Shown here: positions 19,788 through 27,936 of the stretch, piece after piece
How positions within the stretch are numbered: the stretch's first letter is position 1
How the letters are laid out: each line of letters begins with the position of its first letter
Assembly (NCBI RefSeq): GCF_003751385.1
Contig: NZ_RJVA01000012.1
Location: forward strand, 372,001 to 436,000
DNA: 64,000 bases
Reading direction: 5' to 3'
Origin: Desulfosoma caldarium
GTDB taxonomy: Bacteria; Desulfobacterota; Syntrophobacteria; Syntrophobacterales; DSM-9756
Made by a program: the position numbers and the translations under genes
Notes under the pieces: generated by a model
Told to the model about the DNA's origin: nothing
Database searches by the model: none
What the model saw: only the letters and a program-made list of their open reading frames with translations

Positions 19788-19816
19788 TTGACACAAACTC
19801 ACAGGGATGACAAGAT
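19788..19816 (+). promoter_or_regulatory. Possible promoter for the VKOR-like gene
   Basis: TTGACA (19788-19793) is a perfect -35 box, and 17 bases later there is a poor -10, CAAGAT (19811-19816). Transcription would start near 19823, only a few bases before the first possible ATG (19826), which favours the internal ATG at 19862 as the true start. Confidence 0.3.
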
Positions 19817-19861
19817 CCTTGCGTAATGAATCGGTTCGTGGCGTTAGCCGGAGTGAAGGCA

Positions 19862-20743
19862 ATGATGGGAAAAAGACAAGGCGCCCTAACCGTTCTTGGC
19901 GTTCTGCTTATAGCCTATGCCTTTGCCAACGCCATTGGCGGCGGAAAGATGCTGTGCGATTCTTTCAGCTGCCGGGTGATGCAAAAGCCGGCTTTGTGGT
20001 GGGCCGGAGCCTTTTATGCCGGAGGGCTCCTTTGGGCTCATCGCCTTGCCAGAAAGGTTCTGAGCGGCCTTGTGGTCGTGGGCATGGTGGTGGAATGCGC
20101 CTTGGTCCTCACCCAGGTGCTCTTGAACCTTTATTGTCCCGCCTGCTTGGGCTACACGGCCCTGTTCGTGCTCTGGGTTTTCCTCGCCGGTCGCGATATC
20201 TTTCCTTTGGCCAGAAAAGCCGTGTGGGGTGGGGCGGCCGTGACCCTGGGCGTCGTTGTGCTCGTCGCTCCCCTGACTCGCACCATGTGCGCCTGTTTTG
20301 AGTCACCCTTTGCCACCGTGAACGCGGACGAGCAGGTGGTGTATCTTTTTTTTGAACCCACGTGCACGCACTGCCACGATGTCTTGGAGATGCTCGAGAA
20401 AATGGCCGTAAAAGACCGTGTGCGGTTGTGCCCTGAGGCGTGGAGCCTGACGTCGGTGTGGCAATTGGTACAAGACCATTGCGAGACGTGCACGCAATGG
20501 CCGCAGCGCCTCAAGTGCCTTGTGTCCACACTGGCGGTGGTGCGAGCCAACAACGCCTTTTGTTGGGAACGCGGAGTTCTGTCCGCTCCCTTCGTCGTTC
20601 ATCAGGGTCGCATCGTGACCGGCGCCGAGGTTCCCGGGTATCTGCTGAGCGTCCTCGAAAATCCTTTGACAGGTCTCGATACCCAGGAACTCTTCCTTCC
20701 GCTGGAATCCGGTGGAAGTTGCACGGTGAACGCCTGCGACTAA
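19862..20743 (+). CDS. VKOR-like membrane protein with thioredoxin-like domain
   Basis: Membrane protein of 293 residues with about four or five membrane segments followed by a thioredoxin-like domain. The membrane half has Cys pairs in GGKMLCDSFSCRVM and YCPACLGYTALF, matching the active-site layout of vitamin K epoxide reductase homologues. The soluble half has VVYLFFEPTCTHCHDVLEML, a CTHC redox motif, and APFVVHQGRIVTG near the end. Such fusions oxidise periplasmic thiols by passing electrons to quinone. ATG at 19862 follows GGAG by eight bases; 19826 in the same frame is the alternative. Its stop is one base from the convergent cNMP-binding gene. Confidence 0.82.
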   Translation: MMGKRQGALTVLGVLLIAYAFANAIGGGKMLCDSFSCRVMQKPALWWAGAFYAGGLLWAHRLARKVLSGLVVVGMVVECALVLTQVLLNLYCPACLGYTALFVLWVFLAGRDIFPLARKAVWGGAAVTLGVVVLVAPLTRTMCACFESPFATVNADEQVVYLFFEPTCTHCHDVLEMLEKMAVKDRVRLCPEAWSLTSVWQLVQDHCETCTQWPQRLKCLVSTLAVVRANNAFCWERGVLSAPFVVHQGRIVTGAEVPGYLLSVLENPLTGLDTQELFLPLESGGSCTVNACD

Positions 20744-20744
20744 A

Positions 20745-21170
20745 TCAGCGGGCAAACCTTTCGTAACTGGCCCTCAAGCGAGACGCCATGACGCCGGCGA
20801 GGCGACGAAGGACCAACAAGCCGTCTTGAGGATTATCCTCGAACATTTGAAGAAGCTGGGTGCCGTCTAGCCGAATGACCGTCGTGGGCATGGTAGTTTC
20901 ACAGGTCGCCGTATAGGTGCGCGGTTCCACAAGAGCCGACCAGCCGAAAACGGCCCCGGCTTCACCAATGGGAAACGTGATGGGCGCGGCACCCACTGTG
21001 GTCAAGGCCACTTGCCCATCCTTCAACACATAAAGAAACGCCGCGGGTTCCCCAGCTCGAAAGAAAACGTGCCCCTCCGGAACCTGCTCTTCCTCCGCCA
21101 TGGCCTGAATCCGGTCCAAAACCTCAGCGCTGACCCCCACGAAGATTTCCGCCTTCCTCAGAAACATCAT
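20745..21170 (-). CDS. Stand-alone cyclic-nucleotide-binding domain protein
   Basis: A CRP-like nucleotide-binding domain of 141 residues with no DNA-binding domain. The beta-roll is seen in VPEGHVFFRAGEPAAFLYVL and the phosphate-binding cassette in VFGWSALVEPRTYTATCET. The usual Glu after FG is Trp here, so cNMP binding may be altered. A C-terminal helix (LLVLRRLAGVMASRLRASY) ends the protein. Lone domains of this kind often act as small regulators of partner proteins, but no partner is evident. ATG at 21168-21170 or 21165-21167 may be used, and an AAAGGAGG site precedes. Confidence 0.85.
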   Translation of the reverse strand: MMFLRKAEIFVGVSAEVLDRIQAMAEEEQVPEGHVFFRAGEPAAFLYVLKDGQVALTTVGAAPITFPIGEAGAVFGWSALVEPRTYTATCETTMPTTVIRLDGTQLLQMFEDNPQDGLLVLRRLAGVMASRLRASYERFAR

Positions 21171-21244
21171 CTTCCTCCTTTAGTTTTTTCACAATGAGGT
21201 CCCATTTCCTACGCGCCGCGTGCTTGAAAATCCATTATTGGCCG

Positions 21245-21274
21245 TTGACGATTTGAGAAAAAAAGAACTAGAAT
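21245..21274 (+). promoter_or_regulatory. Candidate sigma-70 promoter upstream of sat
   Basis: TTGACG (21245-21250) and TAGAAT (21269-21274) are separated by 18 bases in an A-rich stretch that stands out from the GC-rich surroundings. Transcription from here would give sat a leader of about 480 nt, which contains a seven-pair stem and a terminator-like hairpin. Between 21171 and 21761 (591 bp) I see no protein gene. Confidence 0.45.
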
Positions 21275-21292
21275 GAAAATAAGTGGGAAAGA

Positions 21293-21312
21293 GGAGGTGT
21301 GAGGGCACCTCC
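21293..21312 (+). promoter_or_regulatory. Hairpin at the start of the presumed sat leader
   Basis: GGAGGTG (21293-21299) and CACCTCC (21306-21312) form a perfect seven-pair stem with a six-base loop, about 20 nt after the candidate -10 box. It could stabilise the 5' end of the RNA or be an operator; nothing shows which. Confidence 0.4.
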
Positions 21313-21497
21313 CGAACGCTCTCCCTCATGTTACCTATGCCCATGTTCACGCTCTTTGTCGAGTGACTTTTGTGCTGTGGCCATGGTGCCCTCATTCATC
21401 ATACAGCGTGACCACCTGACGCGTCACCCCTGAAGGGCTGTAAGAGAAAGGAGTGCCGTTAGAACCTCCTTTTGTGGCAACGCCTGAGGGTCCCATG

Positions 21498-21537
21498 AGG
21501 TCTTGCGGCCATCGCCGCTCCTACGGAAGACCTTTTT
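21498..21537 (+). terminator. Terminator-like hairpin inside the sat leader
   Basis: AGGTCTT (21498-21504) pairs with AAGACCT (21527-21533), and the RNA then continues as a U-run (TTTTT, 21533-21537). Between the arms is a second stem, GCGGC/GCCGC (21505-21509 and 21514-21518), which belongs to the REP-like family also seen at 15309 and 57671. It lies 225 bp before sat and after the candidate promoter. It could therefore be an attenuator or could end a short separate RNA. Confidence 0.5.
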
Positions 21538-21761
21538 GAGAGGCTATGAAGCCTTTCAAGGCCGAGATAAGGGCCAGGGAGGCGCGGAAGGGTTGATCGA
21601 AAGAAGCCTAGGCATAGGCTTATGGCACCGAAGTCGCTTCATCGACGACGCGCACTGTTACGAGGAAAGGGGGTGGTGGACAGGGTTTTGGTTTGGGCTA
21701 AAGGGCCTGCCTGTTCTACGGAAGGCACAAAGGATGGACGTCGAGATTGGAGAGGTGCAGT

Positions 21762-23024
21762 ATGGCAGAAATCGGGCATGGCGGTAAAGAAATAGTGGAA
21801 CGGATTCTGGACCCCAAAGAGGCGCCCGCGAAGGTGCGGGGCTTGAAACAGGTGCCGGTCCGGAGTCAGATCGCCAATGAAGTGATCGGCATTGCCTACG
21901 GGTTTTTCTGCCCTCTTACGGGTTTCATGGGGCTGGAAGACCTGGATTCTGTCGTGAAGAAAATGCGTCTTAAAGATGGCACTATCTGGAGCATTCCCAT
22001 TCTGTTTGACATGTCCGACCAGGAACTGTCGGATTATGGCATCAAGGCAGGGGATACGATCTGCCTCACGTATCACGGCAACCCCATGGCCATTTTTGAA
22101 ATTTTCGAAATTTATTCTTATGACAAACAAGCCATCTGCCAGTCCATTTTCGGCACGGCCGATAGCAAACATCCGGGGTGCGCTCGCACCTATGCGTACA
22201 AAGACAAATTCTTGGGCGGCAACATCACCCTGGTCACCACTCCCAAGATCAATCCGCCCTTTGATCCTTATTTCATTCCGCCCTTGGAGATGCGCAAGCG
22301 TTTTCGCGAGAAGGGCTGGCAGCGTATCGTGGCGCATCAGACCCGCAACGTGCCGCACACGGGGCATGAGTGGCTCATGAAAGGAGCCTGGTTGCAAGCG
22401 TATGGTGAACTGCCCATCGAAAAACCTCTGGTGGGCGTGTTGGTCAACGCCATCATCGGCGAAAAACGCAAGGGCGACTACATTGACGAGGCCATCATTT
22501 TGACGCAAGACGAACTGCGCAAGTCCGGCTATTTTGGAGACCACAACCACATGACGTCTTTAACTTTTTGGGACATGCGCTATGCCGGGCCAAAAGAAGC
22601 TGTTTTTCATGCGGCCTTGCGGACCAACCTCGGGCTGACCCATCACATGTACGGTCGTGACCATGCGGGCGTCGGAACCTATTACGGCCCCTACGATGCG
22701 CACCACCTGTTGGCGAGCGTGAAAGACGAGCTGAACATCACTCCTGTCTATTCCATGAACTGGCTTTATTGCCCGCATTGCGGAGAAATTACCAGCGAAG
22801 GGCTGTGCAATCACAAGAGCGAGTGGCAAAAGTTCAGCGGAACCGTCATTCGCAGCATCGTGCAAGATGGCGTCAAACCGCCTCGACTTATATTCCGCCC
22901 CGAAGTGTTTGATCTGGTCATGGAATGCGCCGAAAAGTACGGATTCGGCTCTCCGTTTGTCACCGACGAGTACCTGGCAAAAAGGACGCCCGTTTTCACC
23001 ATTCCACCCTTGGCGGGCTTATAG
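21762..23024 (+). CDS. sat: Sulfate adenylyltransferase (ATP sulfurylase)
   Basis: Activates sulfate to adenosine phosphosulfate (APS), the first step of dissimilatory sulfate reduction. The 420 residues show QTRNVPHTGHEWLMK (the QxRN and HxGH active-site motifs), MYGRDHAGVGTYYG, and a zinc-type cluster YCPHCGEITSEGLCNH near residue 335. ATG at 21762 has GGAGAGG six bases upstream, better than the in-frame start at 21747. aprAB and qmoABC, often next to sat, are not in the window. The next gene, 11 bp downstream, is a small unknown protein. The long leader upstream suggests control at the RNA level. Confidence 0.97.
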   Translation: MAEIGHGGKEIVERILDPKEAPAKVRGLKQVPVRSQIANEVIGIAYGFFCPLTGFMGLEDLDSVVKKMRLKDGTIWSIPILFDMSDQELSDYGIKAGDTICLTYHGNPMAIFEIFEIYSYDKQAICQSIFGTADSKHPGCARTYAYKDKFLGGNITLVTTPKINPPFDPYFIPPLEMRKRFREKGWQRIVAHQTRNVPHTGHEWLMKGAWLQAYGELPIEKPLVGVLVNAIIGEKRKGDYIDEAIILTQDELRKSGYFGDHNHMTSLTFWDMRYAGPKEAVFHAALRTNLGLTHHMYGRDHAGVGTYYGPYDAHHLLASVKDELNITPVYSMNWLYCPHCGEITSEGLCNHKSEWQKFSGTVIRSIVQDGVKPPRLIFRPEVFDLVMECAEKYGFGSPFVTDEYLAKRTPVFTIPPLAGL

Positions 23025-23035
23025 GAGGTGAGGTC

Positions 23036-23335
23036 ATGACCGAGGAAAAATACCCCATCAACATCTGGGTCAATGAAGAGCGCTATGAAAAGCTCAAAGA
23101 CGCGGGATTGGCCCACATGTGCGAGGAAATGCTCGCCGGCATGAAGGTCATCCGTGTTTATGCCAACGCGGCACAACGGGACAAAATCCTCAAAGTGTTT
23201 CCCACCGCCAAGTTCGATTCGGCAACCACCAAGAGCATCGAGCTCTTGCCACGGCAAGTCAAGGACCAGATCTTTGACAAGGTGGTGGAAAAGAAGTCCG
23301 TGGACATCTTGGAAGAATTCCTGAGCGCGTACTAA
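23036..23335 (+). CDS. Conserved-looking 99-residue protein linked to sat
   Basis: Starts 11 bp after sat with a strong TAGGAGGTGAGGTC ribosome site, so it is translated from the sat mRNA. The protein is small, charged and predicted soluble, beginning MTEEKYPINIWVNEERY and containing HMCEEMLAGMKVIRVYANA and LLPRQVKDQIFDKVVEKKS. I recognise no named domain, metal motif or signal. Its position suggests a role with ATP sulfurylase, for example as subunit, chaperone or regulator, but this is inference. The frame extends upstream within sat, and the start chosen is fixed by the ribosome site. Confidence 0.85.
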   Translation: MTEEKYPINIWVNEERYEKLKDAGLAHMCEEMLAGMKVIRVYANAAQRDKILKVFPTAKFDSATTKSIELLPRQVKDQIFDKVVEKKSVDILEEFLSAY

Positions 23336-23411
23336 GGCGTTCACGGCGCGTGTGGGAAATGGGACGGGTTCGTCACTCTTCGCCGACCAACGTGTTCCGG
23401 AAAGAGACCGC

Positions 23412-23435
23412 CGGCGGAAGCCCAAGTTTCCGCCG
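23412..23435. terminator. Bidirectional terminator-like stem between sat operon and Rrf2 gene
   Basis: CGGCGGAA (23412-23419) and TTCCGCCG (23428-23435) form a perfect eight-pair stem with an eight-base loop in the 125 bp between two convergent genes. T-runs are short on both sides, so support rests on stem strength and position. Confidence 0.5.
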
Positions 23436-23460
23436 ACGGCCGCCGAGTTTTCACCAGGAA

Positions 23461-24003
23461 TTATTGCCTTAAAGCGTCGCGGTCCTTTCGGCCGCATGCG
23501 GTGCGGGTTCGGTCAGAAAGAAGACCACGAGAAGAATCAAGACAGAAAATCGCCGCGTCCCGATGGCTTGAAGAATCTTCTCGGTTCATAAGGGTTTCCT
23601 CCAGACGAACAACATCCCTCAAGGTCCACAAGCGGAGTTTTTCAAAGAGTGTTTCCGACAATTCCTGCCAGACCCGTCGAGGGCCGCAGCGTGAAGCTCG
23701 AGGACATAGATGAGGGTTGGACACACAAGCCGCAAGGTGTCGGCCCCCTTCGAGGGCCGCAACGATGTCCTCCAACGTGATATTCTCGGGGTCCTTCGCC
23801 AACATGTGGCCGCCTTTTCGTCCTCGCACGGTCTTGATGAGCCCCGCCTTTCTCAAAACAAGCGCGATTTGTTCCAGGTACTTCACGGAAATTCCTTGGT
23901 CCAGGGCCACATCGGCGATTTGCACGGGAGTTTCTGTGGAGTGCCTCGCGAGAGACATCATAAGGCGGGTCCCATAACGGCTGCGAGTCGATAGGCTGAC
24001 CAT
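23461..24003 (-). CDS. Rrf2-family transcriptional regulator, probably Fe-S type
   Basis: Winged-helix regulator of 180 residues. The HTH region is TRSRYGTRLMMSLARHS through GISVKYLEQIALVLRKAGLI, with the wing VRGRKGGHMLAKDPENI. Three cysteines, C-x6-C-x5-C, in CVSNPHLCPRASRCG resemble the cluster ligands of IscR-like members, so it may sense Fe-S status, redox or sulfur compounds. ATG at 24001-24003 follows AAAGGAGAACGCTC; the upstream in-frame extension is not family-like. Because it converges on the sat operon, it is a candidate sat regulator, but no binding site is proven. Confidence 0.93.
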   Translation of the reverse strand: MVSLSTRSRYGTRLMMSLARHSTETPVQIADVALDQGISVKYLEQIALVLRKAGLIKTVRGRKGGHMLAKDPENITLEDIVAALEGGRHLAACVSNPHLCPRASRCGPRRVWQELSETLFEKLRLWTLRDVVRLEETLMNREDSSSHRDAAIFCLDSSRGLLSDRTRTACGRKDRDALRQ

Positions 24004-24122
24004 GAGCGTTCTCCTTTCTTTTCGGGATTTCCCGAAGACCGCCACCTTGAATACAACGGAAGCCACCGCGGACTATCCTTTATAAGAGTCACGCATACCG
24101 AGAGCTGTTTCAAAAGGCGGAA

Positions 24123-25526
24123 TCAGGATGGGGCATCATCGGCGTATTTTTTCAGTTTGAGCCTCAAGGTTCGCCGGGTGATTCCCAGCCGCCGCGCCGC
24201 TTCGCTCTTGTTGCCCCCGGTTTCTTCCAAAACCCTTTCAATGAGATGCTTTTCCATTTCCGCCAGCGTCATGGACGAGACAGGCTCAAGTTCTTCCGGG
24301 GTGGCTTTGCTTTCGAGCGATGAAGGATCGGAAGGGGTGGCTCGCTGCAGGTGCAGGGGAAGTTCGGCCTCGGTGAGGTAATCGCTCCGCAACAGAATGA
24401 CGGCTCGTTCCATGACGTTTTCCAATTCCCGAACGTTTCCAGGCCAATCGTATTTGACCAGAAGGTCCATGGCGCGGGGCGTGATACCCCGAACCGTCCT
24501 TTTGTTCTTTGCTGCAAAGGTCTTGAGGAAATGGTCCACAAGAAGAGGAATGTCGTCCTTGCGTTGCCGCAAAGGCGGCACTTCCACGGTGACCACATTG
24601 AGCCGGTAATACAGGTCTTCTCGAAAAGCGCCGTATTGGATCATGCCTTGCAAGTCCCTGTTGGTGGCCGCCAGAATCCTGACATCCACGACATGGGGCT
24701 GATCGCTTCCCACCCTTTGAATCTGACCGTCTTGAAGCACACGCAGAAGTTTGGCTTGCATGGGCAGGGACAGCTCCCCCACCTCATCGAGGAAAATGGT
24801 GCCCCCGTCGGCTTGAGCGAAACGGCCACGGCGAGCCTTGTCCGCGCCCGTAAAGGCCCCTTTGTCGTGGCCGAACAGTTCGGTTTCCATGAGGTTCTCG
24901 GGAATGGCAGCGCAGTTGACTTCCACCAGCGGCCCTTGGCTGCGCCGGCTATTGGCATGGATGGCTCGAGCCACCAGACTCTTGCCCGTGCCGCTTTCCC
25001 CCGTGATCAGCACCGTGGCTTCGCTGGGCGCCACCAGCGCCAGCAGTTCCACAAGCCGCTCCATGGCGGGACTCTTTCCGATGATTTCCGGCAGGCGCAG
25101 GCGGGCCAGTTGTTCCCTCAATTCCTGATTTTCGGCGCGCAGCTGAGTGTACTCTAGCGCCCGATTCAAGGTCAGGCGTAGGGCATCAAAATCCAGGGGT
25201 TTGGTCAGATAATCGTAGGCTCCGGCCTTGAGGGCTTCCACGGCCGAAGGAACGGAGGAAAAAGCCGTGAGCACAATCACCGGCAGCGCCGGATTGTATT
25301 GGTGGATGCGGCGCGTGGCTTCAATGCCGTCAAGGTCAGGCATGCGCACGTCCATGATCACCGCATCCAAAGGCTGCTCCTGAACCCTGTGCACGGCCGC
25401 AAGGCCCCCGTCAGCCTCGTCCACACGATACCCCCAATCGCCAAGAAGGGTAGTGAGCATGAGGCGATGGGCGGGATCGTCATCCACGATGAGAATATGC
25501 GGAGGTAAGTCTTTTTTCATGGCCAA
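24123..25526 (-). CDS. Sigma-54-dependent response regulator, NtrC/ZraR family
   Basis: Activator of sigma-54 promoters, 467 residues. The receiver has IVDDDPAHR and phospho-acceptor VIMDVRMPDLDG. The AAA+ domain has Walker A GESGTGKS, the sigma-54 contact loop ELFGHDKGAFTGA, Walker B GGTIFLDEVGEL and DWPGNVREL. A Fis-type HTH ends the protein with GGNKSEAARRLGITRRTL. The start is TTG at 25524-25526, seven bases after GGGAG, or the ATG two codons on. It follows the sensor kinase gene by 101 bp and is surely its partner. I found no convincing sigma-54 promoter nearby to name targets. Confidence 0.96.
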   Translation of the reverse strand: MAMKKDLPPHILIVDDDPAHRLMLTTLLGDWGYRVDEADGGLAAVHRVQEQPLDAVIMDVRMPDLDGIEATRRIHQYNPALPVIVLTAFSSVPSAVEALKAGAYDYLTKPLDFDALRLTLNRALEYTQLRAENQELREQLARLRLPEIIGKSPAMERLVELLALVAPSEATVLITGESGTGKSLVARAIHANSRRSQGPLVEVNCAAIPENLMETELFGHDKGAFTGADKARRGRFAQADGGTIFLDEVGELSLPMQAKLLRVLQDGQIQRVGSDQPHVVDVRILAATNRDLQGMIQYGAFREDLYYRLNVVTVEVPPLRQRKDDIPLLVDHFLKTFAAKNKRTVRGITPRAMDLLVKYDWPGNVRELENVMERAVILLRSDYLTEAELPLHLQRATPSDPSSLESKATPEELEPVSSMTLAEMEKHLIERVLEETGGNKSEAARRLGITRRTLRLKLKKYADDAPS

Positions 25527-25627
25527 GTCTCATCTCCCTTGAGGCGATAGCTGTGTTTCTGTGTCCCACATTTTCTGGGTTGTGAAGGCCAAAACGTCCT
25601 TGAACGTGTCCCTTTCGGTAACCGTCC

Positions 25628-27487
25628 TTAGGAATGATCATCCCCTCTTTCTGAAATGAAGGCCGCCCCCCCTTGGCCTTCGTGGTTCACCGGCCTGTTT
25701 AAACTCATCTCTTTTTGCCTTGCATGCGAAAGGCTCGAGGCGTTTTGAGGTATGCGAATGACGAAGCGGGTTCCCTTCGCATCGGATTTGTCCACCACAA
25801 TATCTCCACCGTGCGCTTCCACGATTTTGTGGACAATGGCCAGCCCCAAACCCACACCGTTGGGTTTGGTGGTGAAGTAGGGATCGAAGACGTGTCCCAG
25901 CGCTTCAGGTGCAATGCCCGGCCCTGTGTCTTCCACATCCACGCGCAGTGTGTTTTGGTCCATGGAGGCCCGCACGCTGAGTCGTCCCCCGCGGTGCATA
26001 GCTTGAATAGCATTGAGGTAGAGGTTGAGTAAAACCTGAGAAAAACGGTCCGCATCCACTTCGGCTCGAAGATCGGGCGGAGACAGTTCTACGGACAGCT
26101 CCACGCCCGCTTGAAGGGCATCTCTTTCCACCAGTTTCATGCTGTGTTCGATGATATCTCGAAGCTGAACGGGCCTTATCTCTAGTTCGGCGGGACGGGC
26201 AAATTCGAGCAACTCCGAGATGACACGGTTAAGGCGGTCCACTTCGTGGGTCATGGTTTGCGCTACTTCTTGGGCTGAAGGATCGCCTGCGGCCTTGCGG
26301 GCGAGTATCGCCGCAAAACCCTTGATGGAGCTTAAAGGATTTCGAATCTCGTGGGCAACTCCCGAGGCCAGTTTTCCCAAGGCGGCCAGGCGTTCGTGGC
26401 GGCGAAGTTTTTCTTCAAGAGTGCGCACGGCGGTCATGTCCGAAAGGAGAAAGGCAAAACCCGCAGGGTTGTTTTCGGCGTCCTGAATCACCGTGGCGTT
26501 AATGAGTAAAGGCTTCGGTGTATTCTGGCCCATTTCATATCGAAGATTGTCTTCAATGGGATCTTCCCCTTTTTCCAGACGTTGTCGTAGGCTTTCCAAG
26601 GCGGGAATATCCCTGAGGGAGCGCCCGGCTTCCACGTGAGGACCTAAAAGCGACGCGGCTGCCGGATTGGTTCGGCGAATGACACCTTGGCGGTCTGTGG
26701 CCACGAGGCCGACGGGCATGCGGGAAAAAATGGCTTCCGTCATGACTTCCATGGTTCGCAGCGATTTTCGAGCCAGTCGATATCCCTGGGCCCAAAAAAG
26801 GGCAACGAACCCCGTGGCACCGAGAACGAACAGGATGGCCAAGAGAAGGGCGTTCTGGACCATGTCCTGGCGCATGGCGTCCTGAACGGGCGTCGCGTTC
26901 AACCCCACCACAAACCGCAACGGCCCGGCATCAAAAAAAGGATTCGGCCATCGCGTTCTTCGAGGTGGCGCTAAGCCTTGACCGCGGTCTTGCCCATTTT
27001 CCACACACGGGGTTCGCGGCTTGGTACCACACCGCGCCCATGGCTCATAGGGCCGCACCACTTCAAAAGCCTTTTTCCCTTGAAAGTCGGTATAGGCATG
27101 TCCTGCACGATCCGCTTCAAGGCTCGGGGGAAGCGTTTGGCCCATCTCTTGGGAATTGCTGGAGGCGATGACACGACCCGAGCGATCCACGAGCCGTAGG
27201 TAGAGCACGGAAGGCTCTTGCGCCGTTTGTTCCATAAGCATCTGCAATTGGTTGCGTCCCCATCCCATGCGGCCCATCATACCCGTTCGGGTTCCAGCTT
27301 CCAGAGATACCTGAAATGTGTGCGCCTGAGCGGACAGTATGGTTTCCATGAACCGCCGTTCGCGATCGGCGTTTCGCAAAGCCACCACCGCCAAAATGAC
27401 AGCCAAGACCCCCGCGGCGCCCAAGATCAGCCACGGGGAAAGCCACGGGGAATCCATGGTCACCACAGAACGCTTCGCCGGTTTCAT
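25628..27487 (-). CDS. Membrane PAS sensor histidine kinase, ZraS-like
   Basis: Sensor of 619 residues. A membrane helix (WLILGAAGVLAVILAVVAL) is followed by a periplasmic domain of about 160 residues and a second helix (ALLLAILFVLGATGFVALF). The cytoplasmic part holds a PAS domain, HisKA with GKLASGVAHEIRNPLSSI, and an ATPase domain with VEDTGPGIAPE and GVGLGLAIVHK. The periplasmic loop carries a Cys/Arg-rich insert (CGTKPRTPCVENG) not usual in ZraS, which could bind metal or form a disulfide. ATG at 27485-27487 follows GGAAGGG by six bases. It pairs with the sigma-54 regulator downstream. The signal is unknown. Confidence 0.94.
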   Translation of the reverse strand: MKPAKRSVVTMDSPWLSPWLILGAAGVLAVILAVVALRNADRERRFMETILSAQAHTFQVSLEAGTRTGMMGRMGWGRNQLQMLMEQTAQEPSVLYLRLVDRSGRVIASSNSQEMGQTLPPSLEADRAGHAYTDFQGKKAFEVVRPYEPWARCGTKPRTPCVENGQDRGQGLAPPRRTRWPNPFFDAGPLRFVVGLNATPVQDAMRQDMVQNALLLAILFVLGATGFVALFWAQGYRLARKSLRTMEVMTEAIFSRMPVGLVATDRQGVIRRTNPAAASLLGPHVEAGRSLRDIPALESLRQRLEKGEDPIEDNLRYEMGQNTPKPLLINATVIQDAENNPAGFAFLLSDMTAVRTLEEKLRRHERLAALGKLASGVAHEIRNPLSSIKGFAAILARKAAGDPSAQEVAQTMTHEVDRLNRVISELLEFARPAELEIRPVQLRDIIEHSMKLVERDALQAGVELSVELSPPDLRAEVDADRFSQVLLNLYLNAIQAMHRGGRLSVRASMDQNTLRVDVEDTGPGIAPEALGHVFDPYFTTKPNGVGLGLAIVHKIVEAHGGDIVVDKSDAKGTRFVIRIPQNASSLSHARQKEMSLNRPVNHEGQGGAAFISERGDDHS

Positions 27488-27599
27488 CAAGAACCCTTCC
27501 CTGGTGAGTCATTGTGCATCCATGAGCACAAGCTTTTCCGTTGACGGGGATTTCACGTCTTGTCCATGGGTTTGAGTATCATATCAAAAATTAGGCCAA

Positions 27600-27633
27600 G
27601 AAAAAGCCCGTGCCGTCTTGCGAGAGGCTCGGG
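27600..27633 (-). terminator. Terminator-like hairpin upstream of the ZraS-like gene
   Basis: Read on the minus strand, CCCGAGCC (27626-27633) pairs with GGCACGGG (27607-27614) with one mismatch, and TTTTT follows (27601-27605). It faces the sensor kinase gene, but no minus-strand gene lies upstream of it. It would therefore end a short non-coding RNA or act as an attenuator in the kinase leader. Confidence 0.45.
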
Positions 27634-27748
27634 TCTCCTGCATCACTCACCCATTATTCAAATATTCAAAGCTTCGTCTTGGGCTCACCCCCCAGTGCCT
27701 TGAACTCTCGTGCGTCATGGCTCATCAGGCTCTCTTTGAGGTGGGTCC

Positions 27749-27802
27749 TTTTGATCCAGGGGGTAGCGCGGTGGGTTAATGTTACCCATCCAAGGATCAA
27801 AA
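27749..27802. repeat. Nested inverted repeat in a 449-bp intergenic region
   Basis: Perfect nine-base arms TTTTGATCC (27749-27757) and GGATCAAAA (27794-27802) enclose a second pair, GGGTA (27761-27765) and TACCC (27783-27787). A ten-base direct repeat, with TCACCCCCC as core, lies on either side (near 27684 and 27814). The region 27488-27936 holds no convincing gene. The element could be an RNA structure, an operator between divergent genes, or a small mobile-element remnant. Confidence 0.5.
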
Positions 27803-27936
27803 ACCTGTGCGGGTCACCCCCCGGCGAGCTGATCGCGATTTTTTTCTTGTGTCGATGGCGGTGAATGCCGAATAAAGGGGTGAAGCATGGAATGAACGAT
27901 CAATAGGTTCAGCACTCTCGCACAAGGTAGCCTCAA

